A stretch of 64,000 bases of DNA from Streptomyces sp. NBC_00620 (lineage in GTDB: Bacteria > Actinomycetota > Actinomycetes > Streptomycetales > Streptomycetaceae): the NCBI RefSeq assembly GCF_026341825.1, contig NZ_JAPENY010000003.1, positions 2,294,001 to 2,358,000 of the forward strand. Reading direction: 5' to 3'. The position numbers and the translations under genes are program-made. Under the pieces are notes generated by a model. That model had not been told where the DNA came from and searched no databases. It saw only the letters and a program-made list of their open reading frames with translations. Positions 21,175 through 29,708 of this stretch are shown here, piece by piece (position 1 is the first letter of the stretch; each line of letters begins with the position of its first letter).

Positions 21175-23138
21175 GGCGCGAGCACCGCCGCTCCGTATCG
21201 TTCCAGGCGTACGGAGCCGGTCACGGAGCCACTGGTGAGCAGGTCGCGGTGGGTGCCGGGCACCTCGACGGTCACCTCGTCGCGCCCGTGGTTGAGCAGG
21301 AAGAGCAGCTCACCGCGGCGTACGGCCTCCACTCCTGCGGGGATGGCGTCGAGCACCGGGCGGACTCCCACGCTGTCCGCCGTGTCCGCCAACAGGTCCC
21401 GCAGCGCGGCGGGTTCGGGGAGTGTGGAGAGGTACCGCGCACCGCCCTTGCGGAGTACGGCCGGCAGCCCGTCCAGCTCGCCGCCCTTGTACACGGCCTC
21501 GGTCACGCCGTCCTCGGCCTCGATCTCCTCGGACCACAGCGTCCCCCGGAAGCCGTCGCACTCGACGGTCTCCCCCGCGTCGAGCGGCCACCACTCGTGC
21601 AGGGTGCGGATGCCGAACAGCTCGCGCAGCCGCTCGTCCATGCCGCCCGGGCGCACCCGGTCATCCTCGTCGGCGACTCCGGTGAGGAAGCCGCAGACGA
21701 GGGTGCCCCCTCCTCGTACGTACGCGAGGAGGTTGTCGATCGCCGCGTTCGTGAGCAGATACAGCTGCGGTACGACGACGAGCTTGTACGCGGAGAGGTC
21801 GTGCTCGGGGTGGGCGAAGGCGGTGGTGAGGTGGGCCTCCCAGAGGGCTCGGTGCCAAGCTCGTACGACCTGGGGGTAGTCGACCTCGGTGGAGAGACGG
21901 CCATCCTGGGCGCCGGCCCACCAGGAGTTCCAGTCGTGCAGGATCACGATGTCCGCCTTGATGTGACTGCCCGTCACCTCGTCGCTGATGAGGGCGAGTT
22001 CGGCGCCGATCTGCTTGACCTCCTGGAAGGTGCGCCCGCGCTCCCCCGCGTGACTGACCATCCCCGAGTGGAACTTCTCCGCGCCCTGCCGGGACTGCCG
22101 CCACTGGAAGTAGCAGACGGCGTCGGCGCCGCGCGCGACGGCCTGGAGGGACCAGAGACGATTGAGGCCGCGCGGCTTGGGGTGGTTCACCCCGCGCCAG
22201 TTGACCGGCCCTGCGGCCTGTTCCATGAGTACCCAGGGGCCGCCCGCGGCCTGGGAACGCGTCATGTCCTGGACCAGCGCGGCACTCTGGGCGCCGAAGG
22301 GGTCGCGCGGGTCGGGATAGATGTCGACGGAGACGATGTCTTCCTCGGCGGCCCACTTCCACGCGTCCTGGCCCACCCACATCGGCATGAAGTTGCTGGT
22401 CACAGGGATGTGCGGGGTGTGGCGGCGGACGATGTCCCGCTCGGCGGCGTAGCACTCCAGGAGCATGTCGGAGGTGTAGCGCTTGAAGTCGAGAACGTGC
22501 GTCGGGTTCTTCATGTAGTGGGCGTGGCGCGGCGGAAGCACCTCGTGCCAGCCGTCGTAGCCCTGGCTCCAGAAGGCCGTTCCCCAGGCCTCGTTGAGAG
22601 CCTCGACGGTGCCGTACTTGTCCTGGAGCCAGCGGCGGAAGGTGGCCGCCGCCTCGTCGCCGTAGTCGAAGGTGCAGTACTCGTTGTTGATGTGCCACAT
22701 GGTGAGGGCGGGGTGGCCCCCGTAGCGGACGGCCAGATCCTCGGTGATCTCGGCGGCATAGCGGCGGTAGGTGGCACTGGAGTGCGAGAAGTGCTGGCGG
22801 CCGCCCCACCATTCGGTGCGCCCCTCCTCGTCCCGGGGCAGCGTCTCGGGGTGCAGGCGGCCCATCCACGGCGGGGGCGAGGAGGTGGGGGTCGCCAGGA
22901 CGACGCCGATGCCGTTCTCGTGCATCAGGTCCATCAGCCGGTCGAGCCAGCCGAACTCCCGGGCCCCGGGCCGGGGTTCGAGTTTCGCCCAGGAGAAGAC
23001 GCCGAGGGTGACGGAGTTGACGCCGGCCTCCTTCATGAGGCGTACGTCCTCGTGCCAGGTCCCCTCGGGCCACTGCTCGGGGTTGTAGTCGCCGCCGAAG
23101 AGGATGCGGCCGCGGGTCACGTCGTCGAGGTTCGGCAT
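21171..23138 (-). CDS. GH42 beta-galactosidase
   Basis: The product is 655 residues with no signal peptide. The acid/base is Glu153 in WHINNEYCTFD and the nucleophile is Glu306 in LMEQAAGPVNW. The N-terminal FGGDYNPEQWPE is the usual family signature, and the trimerisation and C-terminal beta domains are present. It would remove beta-galactose from imported oligosaccharides once the fucose is gone. The ATG at 23138 overlaps the GH74 stop by one base (TGATG). Confidence 0.93.
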   Translation of the reverse strand: MPNLDDVTRGRILFGGDYNPEQWPEGTWHEDVRLMKEAGVNSVTLGVFSWAKLEPRPGAREFGWLDRLMDLMHENGIGVVLATPTSSPPPWMGRLHPETLPRDEEGRTEWWGGRQHFSHSSATYRRYAAEITEDLAVRYGGHPALTMWHINNEYCTFDYGDEAAATFRRWLQDKYGTVEALNEAWGTAFWSQGYDGWHEVLPPRHAHYMKNPTHVLDFKRYTSDMLLECYAAERDIVRRHTPHIPVTSNFMPMWVGQDAWKWAAEEDIVSVDIYPDPRDPFGAQSAALVQDMTRSQAAGGPWVLMEQAAGPVNWRGVNHPKPRGLNRLWSLQAVARGADAVCYFQWRQSRQGAEKFHSGMVSHAGERGRTFQEVKQIGAELALISDEVTGSHIKADIVILHDWNSWWAGAQDGRLSTEVDYPQVVRAWHRALWEAHLTTAFAHPEHDLSAYKLVVVPQLYLLTNAAIDNLLAYVRGGGTLVCGFLTGVADEDDRVRPGGMDERLRELFGIRTLHEWWPLDAGETVECDGFRGTLWSEEIEAEDGVTEAVYKGGELDGLPAVLRKGGARYLSTLPEPAALRDLLADTADSVGVRPVLDAIPAGVEAVRRGELLFLLNHGRDEVTVEVPGTHRDLLTSGSVTGSVRLERYGAAVLAP

Positions 23139-25348
23139 CAGACGGGCTCCCCGTACTGGATTCCGCGCCCGTTGGTGGCGAGGTACACGCGGCCGTACAC
23201 GCGTGGGTCGCCGACGACGACCTCGCCGATCCACCCCCACTGGTGGGCGTCGTCGTTGATCCGCACCCAGGTCTTCGCCTCGTCGTCGGAGCGGTAGACG
23301 GCGGTGATGGCCTCGGTCGAACCGACCTGATAGATCGCCGGGTAGTCGGCGCCGTCGGCCGCCTTGCCGAAGCCGAGGGTGTACGAGGCCCAGCAGCTGG
23401 CGACCTTGGCGAAGCCGGCACCACCGTCGGTGGACCGGTAGAGGCCGTTCGACTTGGCCGAAACCCACAGGTCACCGGTGCGCCCGGGTGCCGCGACCAG
23501 CTTGAACTGGCTGTCCCCGGAGGGCAGTCCTGTCGCACGGGCAGTGAACGAGAGGCCACTGTCAGTGCTGACGTATAGCGTTCCTGTGTCGGTGTCGTAC
23601 GCGTAGAAGAGCGTCGGGTCGGCCGGGTCGGCGACCGGCGTGGCGCCCTTCGGGAAGGAGGAGACCTCGGACCAGGTCGTGCCGTTGTCCGTCGAGCGGT
23701 GTGCTGCGTATTTCGTGCCGTCCCAGTGCACGAAGGACCACAGCAGTGTGCTGCCGTCGGCGTTGGTGGCGATCGGCCCCGGTGCGCTCTTGGCGATGTC
23801 GGGCTGGGCCGCGAAGGGCGCCCAGGTCTGGCCTCCGTCGTTCGAGTACGCGCCGTTGCCGTTGTCGCCCCAGCCCGTCCGGACGACGTACGACGGCTTG
23901 GCCGCGGCCTGCGCGAGTCCCGTCGCCGACCCGAACACGGGGTTCGTCGCCATGCCGCGCGACGGAGACGCCGTGAGCCGCTCGTGGTACATCACGCCGA
24001 TGTCCCCGAGTCCGCTGATCAGGTGCGCCTCCCCGACCGGGGGCGAGATCAGCTGGCGCACCGCCGTCTCCTCCAGACCGCGGATCTGCGGAGCCCAGCG
24101 CTTGAGGTCACGGGTGCCGTAGAGGGTCGCGCCGGTCCCGTACACGATGTGCTTCGAGTCGTACGGGTCCACGGCCAGCGCCTGGATCCACCAGCCGAAC
24201 TTCGGCTTGTCACCGCCCCAGTTGAGGAAAGGAGTCTCCGATACGTCGAACACAGCCACGTCCTTGAGGGACGTCCAGGTACGGCCGCCGTCCGTGGTCC
24301 GGAACAGGGTGTCGACGTCCGCCCAGCGGTTGTTGGTGGAGACGACGAGGGTGCCGGCGCGGCAGGCGTCGACGGCGACCCCGCCGTAGCCGAAGGTGTC
24401 CGCCGAACCGTCGGACGTGGTACCGCCCGGCTCCACGGGCGTCACGTCTGCCCACTTGCCGGTCGTGGTGCGCAGCTTGTGCACGCTGCCGTCGGACTGG
24501 CCGTTGGGGCCGGGTGCGTTGGCGTAGGACACGTACAGCTCGCGGGTGTGGGCGTCGAACGCGGCGCGGACCGGGACCTTGGCGGAGGTGCCGGAGGGCT
24601 GCCCGGGTACGGCCTGCCAGGTGGTGCCGTCGGTCGTGCGGTACAGGTTCGCCGTGCCCGACGTGCCGTCGCCGTCGCCCCAGCCGGCGTAGACGGCGCG
24701 TCCTGCCGCGACGAGGAAGGTGACGCCCTGCCCGGACGCGCTCGCGGTCGCCGGGAAGCCGGTGGCGGGGGCCCAAGTGGCGCCCCGGTCGCTCGACTTG
24801 AGCAACCCGTCGTGCCGCGTCCCCAGCCACAGGACGTCGCTGTCGCGCGGGTCGACGAGGAGGCGCTCCCCGGCGCCCCGGCCGTCCTCGTTGGCGCCGA
24901 GCTTCACGCCCAGGTCGGTCCGGGTCCAGGTGGCACCGCGGTCCTCGGAACGCAGGACAGCGCCGTTGCCCGCCCACGCCTGGGCGTACGTGCCGAGCGC
25001 GGCGTAGAGCCGGTCGGGGTGCGCCGGGTCGACCGCGAGTGCCTCCACACCGAGGAGGTTCCAGTCGTCCCAGCCGAGGTGGTCGGTGAGCGGGGTCCAG
25101 CGCCCGGCCCCGTCGTCCCAGCGGTAGGCGCCGCCGATGTCGGTGCGGGCGTAGGCGAGTCCGCGTACGGCAGGGTGGAAGAGGACGCCGGTGATGAAAC
25201 CGGTCCCGCCGATGACGGCGTTGCGCCAGCGGTACGCGGCGCCTTCGGCGGCATGGGCGCGGCTCCCGAGCGCGGGAACGGCGGTGAGCGCGGCCGCGAC
25301 AGCGGTTCCGGCAAGAACGGCTCGTCTACTCAGGCGGGGCGTGCGCAT
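23138..25348 (-). CDS. Tat-exported GH74 xyloglucanase
   Basis: The product is 736 residues. A Tat signal (LSRRAVLAGTAVAAALTAVP, cleavage near AHA-AEG at about 33) precedes two seven-bladed propellers. The catalytic Asp pair is visible as Asp70 in ARTDIGGAYRWD and Asp449 in SGLGDIGVM, and Asp-box repeats such as TDGGRTW occur throughout. GH74 enzymes cleave the xyloglucan backbone and are the clearest substrate marker in this locus. There is no carbohydrate-binding module. The ATG at 25348 has GAGGT upstream. It probably heads, or continues from the transporter genes, the run GH74-GH42-GH95-GH12. Confidence 0.94.
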   Translation of the reverse strand: MRTPRLSRRAVLAGTAVAAALTAVPALGSRAHAAEGAAYRWRNAVIGGTGFITGVLFHPAVRGLAYARTDIGGAYRWDDGAGRWTPLTDHLGWDDWNLLGVEALAVDPAHPDRLYAALGTYAQAWAGNGAVLRSEDRGATWTRTDLGVKLGANEDGRGAGERLLVDPRDSDVLWLGTRHDGLLKSSDRGATWAPATGFPATASASGQGVTFLVAAGRAVYAGWGDGDGTSGTANLYRTTDGTTWQAVPGQPSGTSAKVPVRAAFDAHTRELYVSYANAPGPNGQSDGSVHKLRTTTGKWADVTPVEPGGTTSDGSADTFGYGGVAVDACRAGTLVVSTNNRWADVDTLFRTTDGGRTWTSLKDVAVFDVSETPFLNWGGDKPKFGWWIQALAVDPYDSKHIVYGTGATLYGTRDLKRWAPQIRGLEETAVRQLISPPVGEAHLISGLGDIGVMYHERLTASPSRGMATNPVFGSATGLAQAAAKPSYVVRTGWGDNGNGAYSNDGGQTWAPFAAQPDIAKSAPGPIATNADGSTLLWSFVHWDGTKYAAHRSTDNGTTWSEVSSFPKGATPVADPADPTLFYAYDTDTGTLYVSTDSGLSFTARATGLPSGDSQFKLVAAPGRTGDLWVSAKSNGLYRSTDGGAGFAKVASCWASYTLGFGKAADGADYPAIYQVGSTEAITAVYRSDDEAKTWVRINDDAHQWGWIGEVVVGDPRVYGRVYLATNGRGIQYGEPV

Positions 25349-25383
25349 GACATACCTCGTTCGGAGAGAAGGGGGTGAGGAGA

Positions 25384-25450
25384 GGCGCCCTTTAGGGGCG
25401 CGAGGAACTGCGCGACCAGCCACGAACCACCCGCGGCCAAAGGGAAACCC
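25384..25450. repeat. Streptomycete intergenic repeat with small hairpin
   Basis: The repeat begins GGCGCCCTTTAGGGGCGC (hairpin arms GCGCCC/GGGCGC) and continues GAGGAACTGCGCGACCAGCC. It is of the kind often seen between streptomycete genes. It sits in the 221-bp gap between the permease genes and GH74 and might act as a partial terminator. Confidence 0.65.
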
Positions 25451-25569
25451 GCAGCATTACGGCGAACCCCGCGGAGCGACCCGTTGGGGGCCGCCACGGC
25501 CGACCGCCGATGAGAGGCAGGTCGACCGCAGCGGCGGACAGGGGACCGGAGATGGACGGCTGACGCAAG

Positions 25570-26535
25570 TCAGCCCTTCACCGCTCCGGTGAGCATGCCC
25601 TTCTTGAAGTGGCGCTGGACGAAGGGCGAGAGGAAGGCGACGGGCAGCAGCGCCAACACCATGACCGCCATCTGCACGGCGAGCGCCGACAGTTGGCCCG
25701 TCTTGATGGCCTGGCCCATGCCGACCGGGGGCTCCTGCTTCTGCACGAGCTGGATCATGACGTTCTGCAGCGGCATCATGTCCTGGTCGCTCAGATAGAT
25801 CGACGCGTTGAACCAGGCGCTCCAGTACCCGACGGCGTAGAAGAGCGTGATCACCGCGATGACCGCGCGGGAGAGCGGCATCACGATCGTCCAGAGGATC
25901 CGCCAGTCCCCCGCGCCGTCGATCCGTGCGCTGTCGGTGAGCTCCTGCGAGATGCCCATGAAGAACCCGCGCAGCACCAGGATGTTGAAGACGCTGATCG
26001 CGCTCGGCAGGATCAGCGCGAGATACGAGTCCGTCAGCCCCAGCGCCTGCACCAGCAGATACGTGGGGATGAGGCCGGCGCCGAAGAACATCGTCGCCAG
26101 CAGGGTCATCAGGAACCAGCGGTGTCCGATCGTGCCGATGCGGGAAAGCCCGTACGCCGCGAGGATGGACACCGCCATCGAGAACAGTGTGCCGACGAGC
26201 GTGACACCCAGGCTGACGAGCGTGGCGCGGGTGACCTGGCCGCCGCTCAGCAGCTCCTGGTAGGCGATGAAGGTGATGCCCTTGGGGATCACCACCAGGC
26301 CTCCGGCATCGGTGATCACCTTCTTCGAGGACAGGCTGGTGACGACGACGATCCACAGCGGGAACAGGACGCCGAGGCAGGCGCCGGCCAGGACGATGCC
26401 CTTGCCCGCGAGCCCGGCCTTGCTCGGCTCCTCCTCCCAGACGGGCCTCGGCGGGGCCGCCCAGCGGCCGGGGGCCTGCGGCGGCCGTTCTTCGGAGACG
26501 GAGGTCGCGGAGGACTCTGCGGTCACGGCGCTCAC
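25570..26535 (-). CDS. Sugar ABC transporter permease (LplC/MalG type)
   Basis: The product is 321 residues, with a 45-residue polar N-terminus and six predicted membrane helices. The EAA loop that contacts the ATPase is DSARIDGAGDWRILWTIVMP (about 210-230). It pairs with the upstream permease, whose stop it overlaps by 4 bp. Together with the lipoprotein it should import beta-glucan/xyloglucan oligosaccharides. No ATPase gene is in the locus; streptomycetes commonly use a shared MsiK ATPase encoded elsewhere. Confidence 0.9.
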   Translation of the reverse strand: MSAVTAESSATSVSEERPPQAPGRWAAPPRPVWEEEPSKAGLAGKGIVLAGACLGVLFPLWIVVVTSLSSKKVITDAGGLVVIPKGITFIAYQELLSGGQVTRATLVSLGVTLVGTLFSMAVSILAAYGLSRIGTIGHRWFLMTLLATMFFGAGLIPTYLLVQALGLTDSYLALILPSAISVFNILVLRGFFMGISQELTDSARIDGAGDWRILWTIVMPLSRAVIAVITLFYAVGYWSAWFNASIYLSDQDMMPLQNVMIQLVQKQEPPVGMGQAIKTGQLSALAVQMAVMVLALLPVAFLSPFVQRHFKKGMLTGAVKG

Positions 26536-27650
26536 TTCTTATACACCCCCTGCTCGCCCATGAGATGGGCCACCTTGTTCGCCGCGAGAACAAGGCCGAG
26601 ACTGACCACGCCCTTGATCAGGCCCGCCGCTGCGGCATAGCTGAAGTCCTGGTTGCGGACGCCGTTCCACCACACATAGGTGTCGAGGACCTCCGCCGCG
26701 CCCGGCCCGACCGCGTCCCGTTGCAGCAGGATCTGTTCGAAGCCGACCGTGAGCGCGTCGCCGACGCGCAGCACCAGGAGCAGGGCGATCACCGGGCGCA
26801 GCGCGGGCAGCGTGACGTGCCACATCCGGCGCCACCGCCCGGCCCCGTCCATCGCCGAGGCCTCGTACAGGTCGGGGCTCACGGAGGCCAGCGCGGCGAG
26901 GAAGACGATGATGCCCCAGCCCGCGTCCTTCCAGACGCCCTCGGACGTCACCAGGAACTTGAAGATCCCCGGGTCGGTCATCAGGTCGAAGCCCTCGTAC
27001 CCGTGCTGCCGCAGGGTCTGCGCGATGATGCCGGCGCCGCCGAAGATCTGCTGGAAGACGGTGATGACCAGCACCCAGGAGAAGAAGTGCGGCAGGTAGA
27101 GGATCGCCTGCGACACCGCCCGCACCCGGGGCCTGATCACGCTGTTGATGAGCAGCGCGAGCAGGATCGGGATGGGGAAGAAGAGCACCAGTTGGAGGGA
27201 GAACAGTACGAGGGTGTTCTGGACGGCGTCCCAGAACGCCGAGTCCTCGAAGAGCCGCGTGAACTGCTCGAAGCCGACCCAGGGGCTCTCGAAGACGGCG
27301 ATGAATCCGTTGTCGCTGATGTACGGGTCGTACTCCTGGAAGGCGACGACGTTGCCCAGGATCGGTATGTAGTTGAAGAGCAGGACCAGCATGATCGCCG
27401 GCAGCGTCATCAGGATCAGTGTGCGGTCCCGTTTGAGGCGGGTCCTGAAGGTGCCGCCTTTTTTCGAGGCCTTGGATGCCTTCGAAGCCTTGGAGGCTCT
27501 GGAAGCCTTCGAGGCCTTGGATAGGGCTGCGGGCTCGGCGCCCTTGGCCATGCTTCGCGCGGCGGACGACGGCGAGGGGCCGTCATCCGTATCCGTCACC
27601 GAAGAAGGCACTGCGCCCGCGGCGGCGCCCGGAGTGGTGCTGTGTGCCAC
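26532..27650 (-). CDS. Sugar ABC transporter permease (LplB/MalF type) with SKA-repeat N-terminus
   Basis: The product is 372 residues from GTG 27650, or 339 from ATG 27551. Membrane helices start near residue 80, and the EAA loop is LYEASAMDGAGRWRRMWHVT. The cytoplasmic N-terminus is unusual: residues of the form Ser-Lys-Ala are repeated about seven times (DNA 27464-27522, 9- and 18-bp periods), giving a strongly basic segment before the first helix. GTG 27650 is 4 bp after the lipoprotein stop, which supports coupling, but the true start is not certain. Confidence 0.88.
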   Translation of the reverse strand: MAHSTTPGAAAGAVPSSVTDTDDGPSPSSAARSMAKGAEPAALSKASKASRASKASKASKASKKGGTFRTRLKRDRTLILMTLPAIMLVLLFNYIPILGNVVAFQEYDPYISDNGFIAVFESPWVGFEQFTRLFEDSAFWDAVQNTLVLFSLQLVLFFPIPILLALLINSVIRPRVRAVSQAILYLPHFFSWVLVITVFQQIFGGAGIIAQTLRQHGYEGFDLMTDPGIFKFLVTSEGVWKDAGWGIIVFLAALASVSPDLYEASAMDGAGRWRRMWHVTLPALRPVIALLLVLRVGDALTVGFEQILLQRDAVGPGAAEVLDTYVWWNGVRNQDFSYAAAAGLIKGVVSLGLVLAANKVAHLMGEQGVYKK

Positions 27651-27654
27651 TTCG

Positions 27655-29337
27655 TCACCCCTGCGCGGATCCGCTGTCGTCCAGCAGCTTCTTGTACCAG
27701 TCCCGCAGTCCGTCGCCGCCCTGGCTCTTCCAGTCCGAGACCGCCTGCTGCATGTCGCTGATCTTCTTGCGGCCGCGGACGATGTCGTCCTCCAGCTGCT
27801 CGAAGTCGTTGGAGAGGTTCGTGTAGCGCGCCGGCTCAATGATCTGGAGGCCGTAGAAGGAGGACTTCTTGGTGAAGGCACCCATCCGCTGCTGCCACTC
27901 GACCTGCGCCTTCCCGACGTCCGGGAAGTCGGGATGCGCGATGGTCGAGGCGGGGCTGGCGAGCATCACGAAGGCGTTCGCGACCTCCTGGTTGCCCTTG
28001 TCGTTCTTGGTGGGTGTGCCGTCCTTGACGGTGTAGTGCGTGCCCTCGACCCCGTAGTTGGTGAGCATGTACTCCTCGGTGCCGTACGGGGCGGCGGTGA
28101 CGTTCGCGGCGGCCAGGATGTCGTGGATCACGGCCTTCGACGCCTTCTTGTTGACGAAGGCGAAGATGCCGGCGGGCGATCCTGCCCACAGCGTCGGGTT
28201 CCCGCCGTCGTGGCCGAAGATGTCCATGCCGCCGATGCGGAAGTCCGGGTTCTGGGTGGCCTGTTCGGCGGTCTTGCCCCACCAGGTCGAGATGTCGTTG
28301 TTGAAGATCAGGGTCTCGCCCGAGGTGAAGCGCAGACCCGAGTCGCCCTGGTTCTGCGCCTTGGCGTCCGGGTGGACGACTCCCGCCGCGTACAACTTCC
28401 GCGTCCACTCCAGCGCTTCGAGGTACTCGTCGGTCTCGACGCGGTAGATCAGTTTGCCGTCGACGAGGTTCCAGCCGAGCGGCTTCTCGCTGCCGGACAG
28501 CACACCGAAGCTGTTGAAGGCGGTCCACTTCATGTCGTCGCAGGCCCACACCTTGGCCTTGGCGTTGGTGATCTCCTTGGCCAGGGCCAGGAACTCGTCG
28601 GCCGAGGTGGGGAGTTCGTACCCCTTCTCGTCGAAGATGTCCTTGCGGTAGAACGGCACGATGTTGGGGTCGTACGAGCTGGGCATCGGCAGTCCGCGCA
28701 GCTTGCCGCCGAAGATGGAGCGCTGCCAGGCGTCGGTCGGGATGGCGGCGAGGTTCGGGTACTCCTTGACCTTGTCGCCGGAGAGGTACGGGCCGAGGTC
28801 CGCCATCTTGTTGATGATGGCGCTGGGTATCTTGCCGCCCATGTTCCAGCCGGGGATGACCACGACGTCCGGCATGTCGCTGGAGGCGAGGACCGCGCCC
28901 AGCTTCTCGTCGTAGGTGTTGCCGTCCTGGTTCTGCCAGACGACGTCGACGCCGATCTTCTCGTTCATCGCCTTGTAGTAGGGGTTGTCGCTCTTCGGCG
29001 GCGAGCCCCAGAACGGCGACATGATCTTGACGGTGCTGCCCTTGCCGAGCTTCTCGGGCACCGAGGTCTTCAGATCGTCGAGGACGAGCTTGCTGGTGAA
29101 TCCGAGGGAGGAGCCGTTCTTCGACGGAATGTCCGGCGTCACCACGTTCTGCGCCACGAAGGTGGGAAGGATCTTCTGCGCGTCCTTGCCCGAGGTCGTG
29201 CCGTCCTTGGAGCCGCCGTCGGAGCCGCCGCAGGCGGTCAGCAGCGGCATCCCACCCGCCACCGCGGCGGCGGCGACCGCCGTGGAGGCGAGGAAGCTTC
29301 TCCGGCTCGGAGCGGAGGTGGCGGAGTTCGGCGTCAT
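27655..29337 (-). CDS. Solute-binding lipoprotein for oligosaccharides (LplA-type, large)
   Basis: The product is 560 residues. The N-terminus combines a Tat-like PSRRSFLAS with a lipobox LLTAC (Cys about 36), followed by a Gly/Ser linker. The rest is a two-lobed family-1 solute-binding protein, larger than the usual 420-440 residues, as in LplA-type binders of long oligosaccharides. The substrate is inferred from neighbours. The ATG at 29337 has AAGGGTTG upstream. It is the first gene of the transporter run and has a LacI-type operator 129 bp upstream. Confidence 0.9.
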   Translation of the reverse strand: MTPNSATSAPSRRSFLASTAVAAAAVAGGMPLLTACGGSDGGSKDGTTSGKDAQKILPTFVAQNVVTPDIPSKNGSSLGFTSKLVLDDLKTSVPEKLGKGSTVKIMSPFWGSPPKSDNPYYKAMNEKIGVDVVWQNQDGNTYDEKLGAVLASSDMPDVVVIPGWNMGGKIPSAIINKMADLGPYLSGDKVKEYPNLAAIPTDAWQRSIFGGKLRGLPMPSSYDPNIVPFYRKDIFDEKGYELPTSADEFLALAKEITNAKAKVWACDDMKWTAFNSFGVLSGSEKPLGWNLVDGKLIYRVETDEYLEALEWTRKLYAAGVVHPDAKAQNQGDSGLRFTSGETLIFNNDISTWWGKTAEQATQNPDFRIGGMDIFGHDGGNPTLWAGSPAGIFAFVNKKASKAVIHDILAAANVTAAPYGTEEYMLTNYGVEGTHYTVKDGTPTKNDKGNQEVANAFVMLASPASTIAHPDFPDVGKAQVEWQQRMGAFTKKSSFYGLQIIEPARYTNLSNDFEQLEDDIVRGRKKISDMQQAVSDWKSQGGDGLRDWYKKLLDDSGSAQG

Positions 29338-29465
29338 TGCGTCAACCCTTCATGGCGCACCAGGACACCCGGCGGTAGGGCCGTCGGCTGCGGTGTCTTG
29401 AGTGGAACTGGCTGAGCTGAAGCGGTCCTCGGAGGACTGCGCACCCCGGGCGGCGGTCCCATCAG

Positions 29466-29479
29466 TCGAAGCGCTTCGA
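29466..29479. promoter_or_regulatory. LacI-family operator 3, upstream of the transporter run
   Basis: TCGAAGCGCTTCGA is a perfect palindrome identical to the cores at 14724-14737 and 29659-29672. It lies in the 371-bp gap between the divergent lipoprotein and GH3 genes. That gap otherwise holds promoter-like sequence and no gene that I can support. Confidence 0.85.
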
Positions 29480-29623
29480 TGTTGCTGTGAGGTTAAGTGA
29501 ACCCGTGGGGGTGCACAAGAGTCGATTCCAAGATTCCTCGGAGGTATGCACCCGATATGGAGTACTGGACCGGTCCCTTATGGCGCTTGATGTGCCGACG
29601 AGGAAACGGAGTTGTTGCGTCTG

Positions 29624-29658
29624 GGTGTCTTGACACCCACCCCTCGGTCGAATGAGCA
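29624..29658 (+). promoter_or_regulatory. Candidate promoter of the GH3 gene
   Basis: TTGACA (29630-29635) is followed after about 18 bp by GAGCAT (29654-29659), reading toward GH3. The -35 lies inside a small palindrome GGGTGTCTTGACACCC (29624-29639). The operator begins at the end of the -10, which suits direct repression. Confidence 0.5.
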
Positions 29659-29672
29659 TCGAAGCGCTTCGA
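29659..29672. promoter_or_regulatory. LacI-family operator 4, at the GH3 promoter
   Basis: TCGAAGCGCTTCGA again, 36 bp before the GH3 start codon. It overlaps an in-frame upstream extension of the GH3 reading frame, which is a reason to reject that longer start. Confidence 0.85.
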
Positions 29673-29708
29673 AAGCGCCCCGTCGCTCCATCGCAAAGGG
29701 ATCACCAC

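Noticed and set aside
29652..29708. Longer N-terminus for the GH3 protein from ATG 29652
   Set aside because: The extra codons cover the operator; GTG 29709 has a good ribosome site and matches the family start.
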